A stretch of 64,000 nucleotides of DNA from Hippasteria phrygiana. Taxonomy: Eukaryota; Echinodermata; Asteroidea; Valvatida; Goniasteridae. The translations under genes were made by a program, and so were the position numbers. Positions 51,501 through 54,500 of the stretch are shown in pieces; positions within the stretch are counted from its first letter, which is position 1, and each line of letters begins with the position of its first letter. Under the pieces are notes generated by a model. The model searched no databases. It was given only the letters and a program-made list of their open reading frames with translations, and was not told where the DNA came from. The DNA lies in contig JAZGUH010000273.1 of assembly GCA_037893225.1 (NCBI GenBank), positions 1 to 64,000 of the forward strand, read 5' to 3'.

Positions 51501-54500
51501 TATACCATATGGAAAAGTTTTATCGGGGACATCCAAATATCTGCAAATAGGGTGGACGATAGTCCGCAGAGTTGACTCGGTTCAACTTTGCCGACTATCT
51601 GCATCGAGTCATAAGAGCAGGCTACATAGGTACTGGTATACCGTGCGTTTAACGATGTTCTCTACTCTTGAGTTCTACGAATTTGAGCTATTATATGCTT
51701 TTGATCATGAAATATTAGCATAAATGTCAATAAAAAAACGTACCAAGTTAACAAAAACCGCCATAATAGTGATACAATTAGGAAGTCATTTTGTTTTCAT
51801 TTTTCAGTCGAATGACGTGCGGTCAGTGCTCAATGTGATTATGGAAACCAGGCTTTAAAGCATTGTAGGCAAACGCAACGCTAATGTCATAAAGTTTTTT
51901 AATAAAATTTAGGAGGGCCCGATGTTGCGATCCTAGCAAACATCTATCTCAAAGGCTATAATGACCGAAAACAAAAGCTGTATGGAAACACATCACTGGC
52001 ACAGATGAAAAGATCAGGAGAAAGACAAACGGGGAATGAGGGGGTTGGGAGGGGAGAATATGAAAGGGTTGTGGTTGGGGGAGGGGGGGGGGGGGTTAGG
52101 TGGCCAAAACATCAAATGCAGCAGGAGGGAAAGGAGACAAAGAATTTGATAGAGGAGGAAATTAAGGCACGAGCTGGGTGGAAAAGAAAGGGTGAAACTG
52201 GGGAATAAGGAGAAAAACCACAACTGAAAAAGAGAGATAGAAAATGTGTGAGAAAGAGAGAGAGAGAGAAAAGTCAAGCTAATTTAATAGAAAGGAGCAG
52301 CAAATATGGATATAGGGGACAAAAGGACAAAAGGACAAATGAAGTGATGTGATTTCTTTCCATTCGTCTTTCATTTGCAATTTTGTTCTTCTTTGTCCTT
52401 GAAAAAATCACCACAAAGTCACAAAGAAAAACTATGGGAAAAGACAGGAAACCAACCATTAATGTAATCTTTTGTACATTAACAGGACCAAGCGTAAGCG
52501 GGTTTCTGACTAACGCTTTTGGATTCAAGTGGTGAGTTACGCAAACAAATTGTTTCGAAGAACAACATATTTTTCCCAAAATAGAAAACAGAACCAGTTT
52601 CAGCAATTCCTTAAGTAGCTGTCACACTGTTGCGTATGGCACCAGCGTATGAGTTGCGTATTAAAATTCATGAAATATTTTTCATACGCACAACAAGCCC
52701 TCGAAAATACAGAATTGTGCGTATACTTACCGTATAGTGAACCTATTAGTAGCGTATGAGTAGCGTATTCACAGCGCATGCCCAGCGTGCCGCCTATCAC
52801 GTGACAAGTGGCTATATATACACTTTCTCAAAACGCTGGCAATACGCTGCGGATACGCTGGCCATACGCCAATAATACGCTAGTTGTACGCCAAATACGT
52901 TACTCAATCGTCAGGCACACGCCAAGATGTCTATATACGTTGCAGATACGTCAGACATACGTTAGAAGTACGTTACTCATACGCTATCAATGCGCTATCA
53001 ATACGCTAGCTGTACGGTACACCTTCATGCCAACCTATGGCAACTTATGTCCAGCGTACTCGACCTATGCGTAACCTACCTCTAGCGTACCTCTAGCGTA
53101 ATCACGTATGCCTAGCGTATGCCTAGCGTATGCTTAGCGTATGAACTATACGCAGGCATACGCACACATTTTTTAAGCATGCTTAAAAAATTAGTTCGGC
53201 CTCGGCGTATCCCAGCGTATGTCAGCGTATGCCACCGTGCTTGTAACGTATACAACCTATCCCTAACGTACCCTTACCGTATGTCAGCGTATAGGCCTGC
53301 GTATGAGTGATAATTTAATACGCAACTCATACGCTGGTGCCATACGCAACAGTGTGACAGCAACATTATCAAAGCAGAAATATAGGCATGGTACACACAA
53401 ATGTATTCAGGACACAGCGCTCCCCCTTACATGTATTGTGTTTTCAAAGCTTCGAAGCGTGGTACAATCCTTCGAAGAAAAATTTGAGTCCTTTTGCTTT
53501 TTGGAAAACTATTTTATCTTAAGTAAAATGTTCGTGGGATTGTTTCCTGTTGTGGGGTACGGAGGCATAGCGCACGCGTTTTTCGATTTATATCGGCGCG
53601 ATGCACGTGGTTATAATGATACAGGCGACGTTAGTGCGTGTTAATTGGGACACGGTGGTTTTCCTATCGTCTTTTACCTTCGTGCCGGTGTAGCGCGAAT
53701 TTCAGTCACTATGAAATACGGGCTCTTTGGTAGTGTGTGCGTTCAATTAGTTTACATGTGAAAGTGAAACTCACACGAGACTGTTCGATTAGTCGTCACG
53801 TGATACTCGTGCCTGGCCCGGTGTCAACCACCACTACCCTATAGTCTTGGTTCAAGACGTTGTTACGTATATACGCGATAACCGGCCACCGCGAGAGGGA
53901 GTTATCACGACAAACTATTAATAGCCACGAACCGCCAGTAACAACGTCTTAGGAATTTCGTAGAAGCCGTGTTTTGCGCACGCACCTGCTTAGCCCAATG
54001 ATTGCAGCGCGCATTATGTAGTTTGCATAATACATAAAAAATGCATTATGCATAGAAATAACCCCCTGACTACTACCGCCCGAGTGTTAGTATGAAGATA
54101 GGTACAGGTACGTGCTATTTAGATTGTTTGGTAGGGCCGAGGGGAATGAACTAAAAAGTTCCGGAATGATGAAAATATAATAAACAGAAAATCTTAACGG
54201 GGCTGAATATGATATATTATAATGGTGCTGAGGAGACCTTGTTGGGTGATTTGATTTAGATATAAAATAAAGAAAGGCCGTGATAATAAGAAAACAAATA
54301 GCTCACGAGGCCCTGTAGTCTATATAATTACGGCCGGGGAAAACGGAGATTGTCGTACTCTGCATGGTGATTCGATTGTCACACAGTTCACAAGGATACT
54401 GAGACGCACTCTAGATCTCCTGCGGGTTTTCTCCACTGGTGAAACTCGACAAAAATTCAGGCTCATGTTTGCTTCGAGGCTGGACGCGAATCCCCGCCGA

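Noticed and set aside
53303..53644. 113-codon open frame downstream of element H
   Set aside because: It begins inside the terminal repeat of H and has no domain, signal or splice support.
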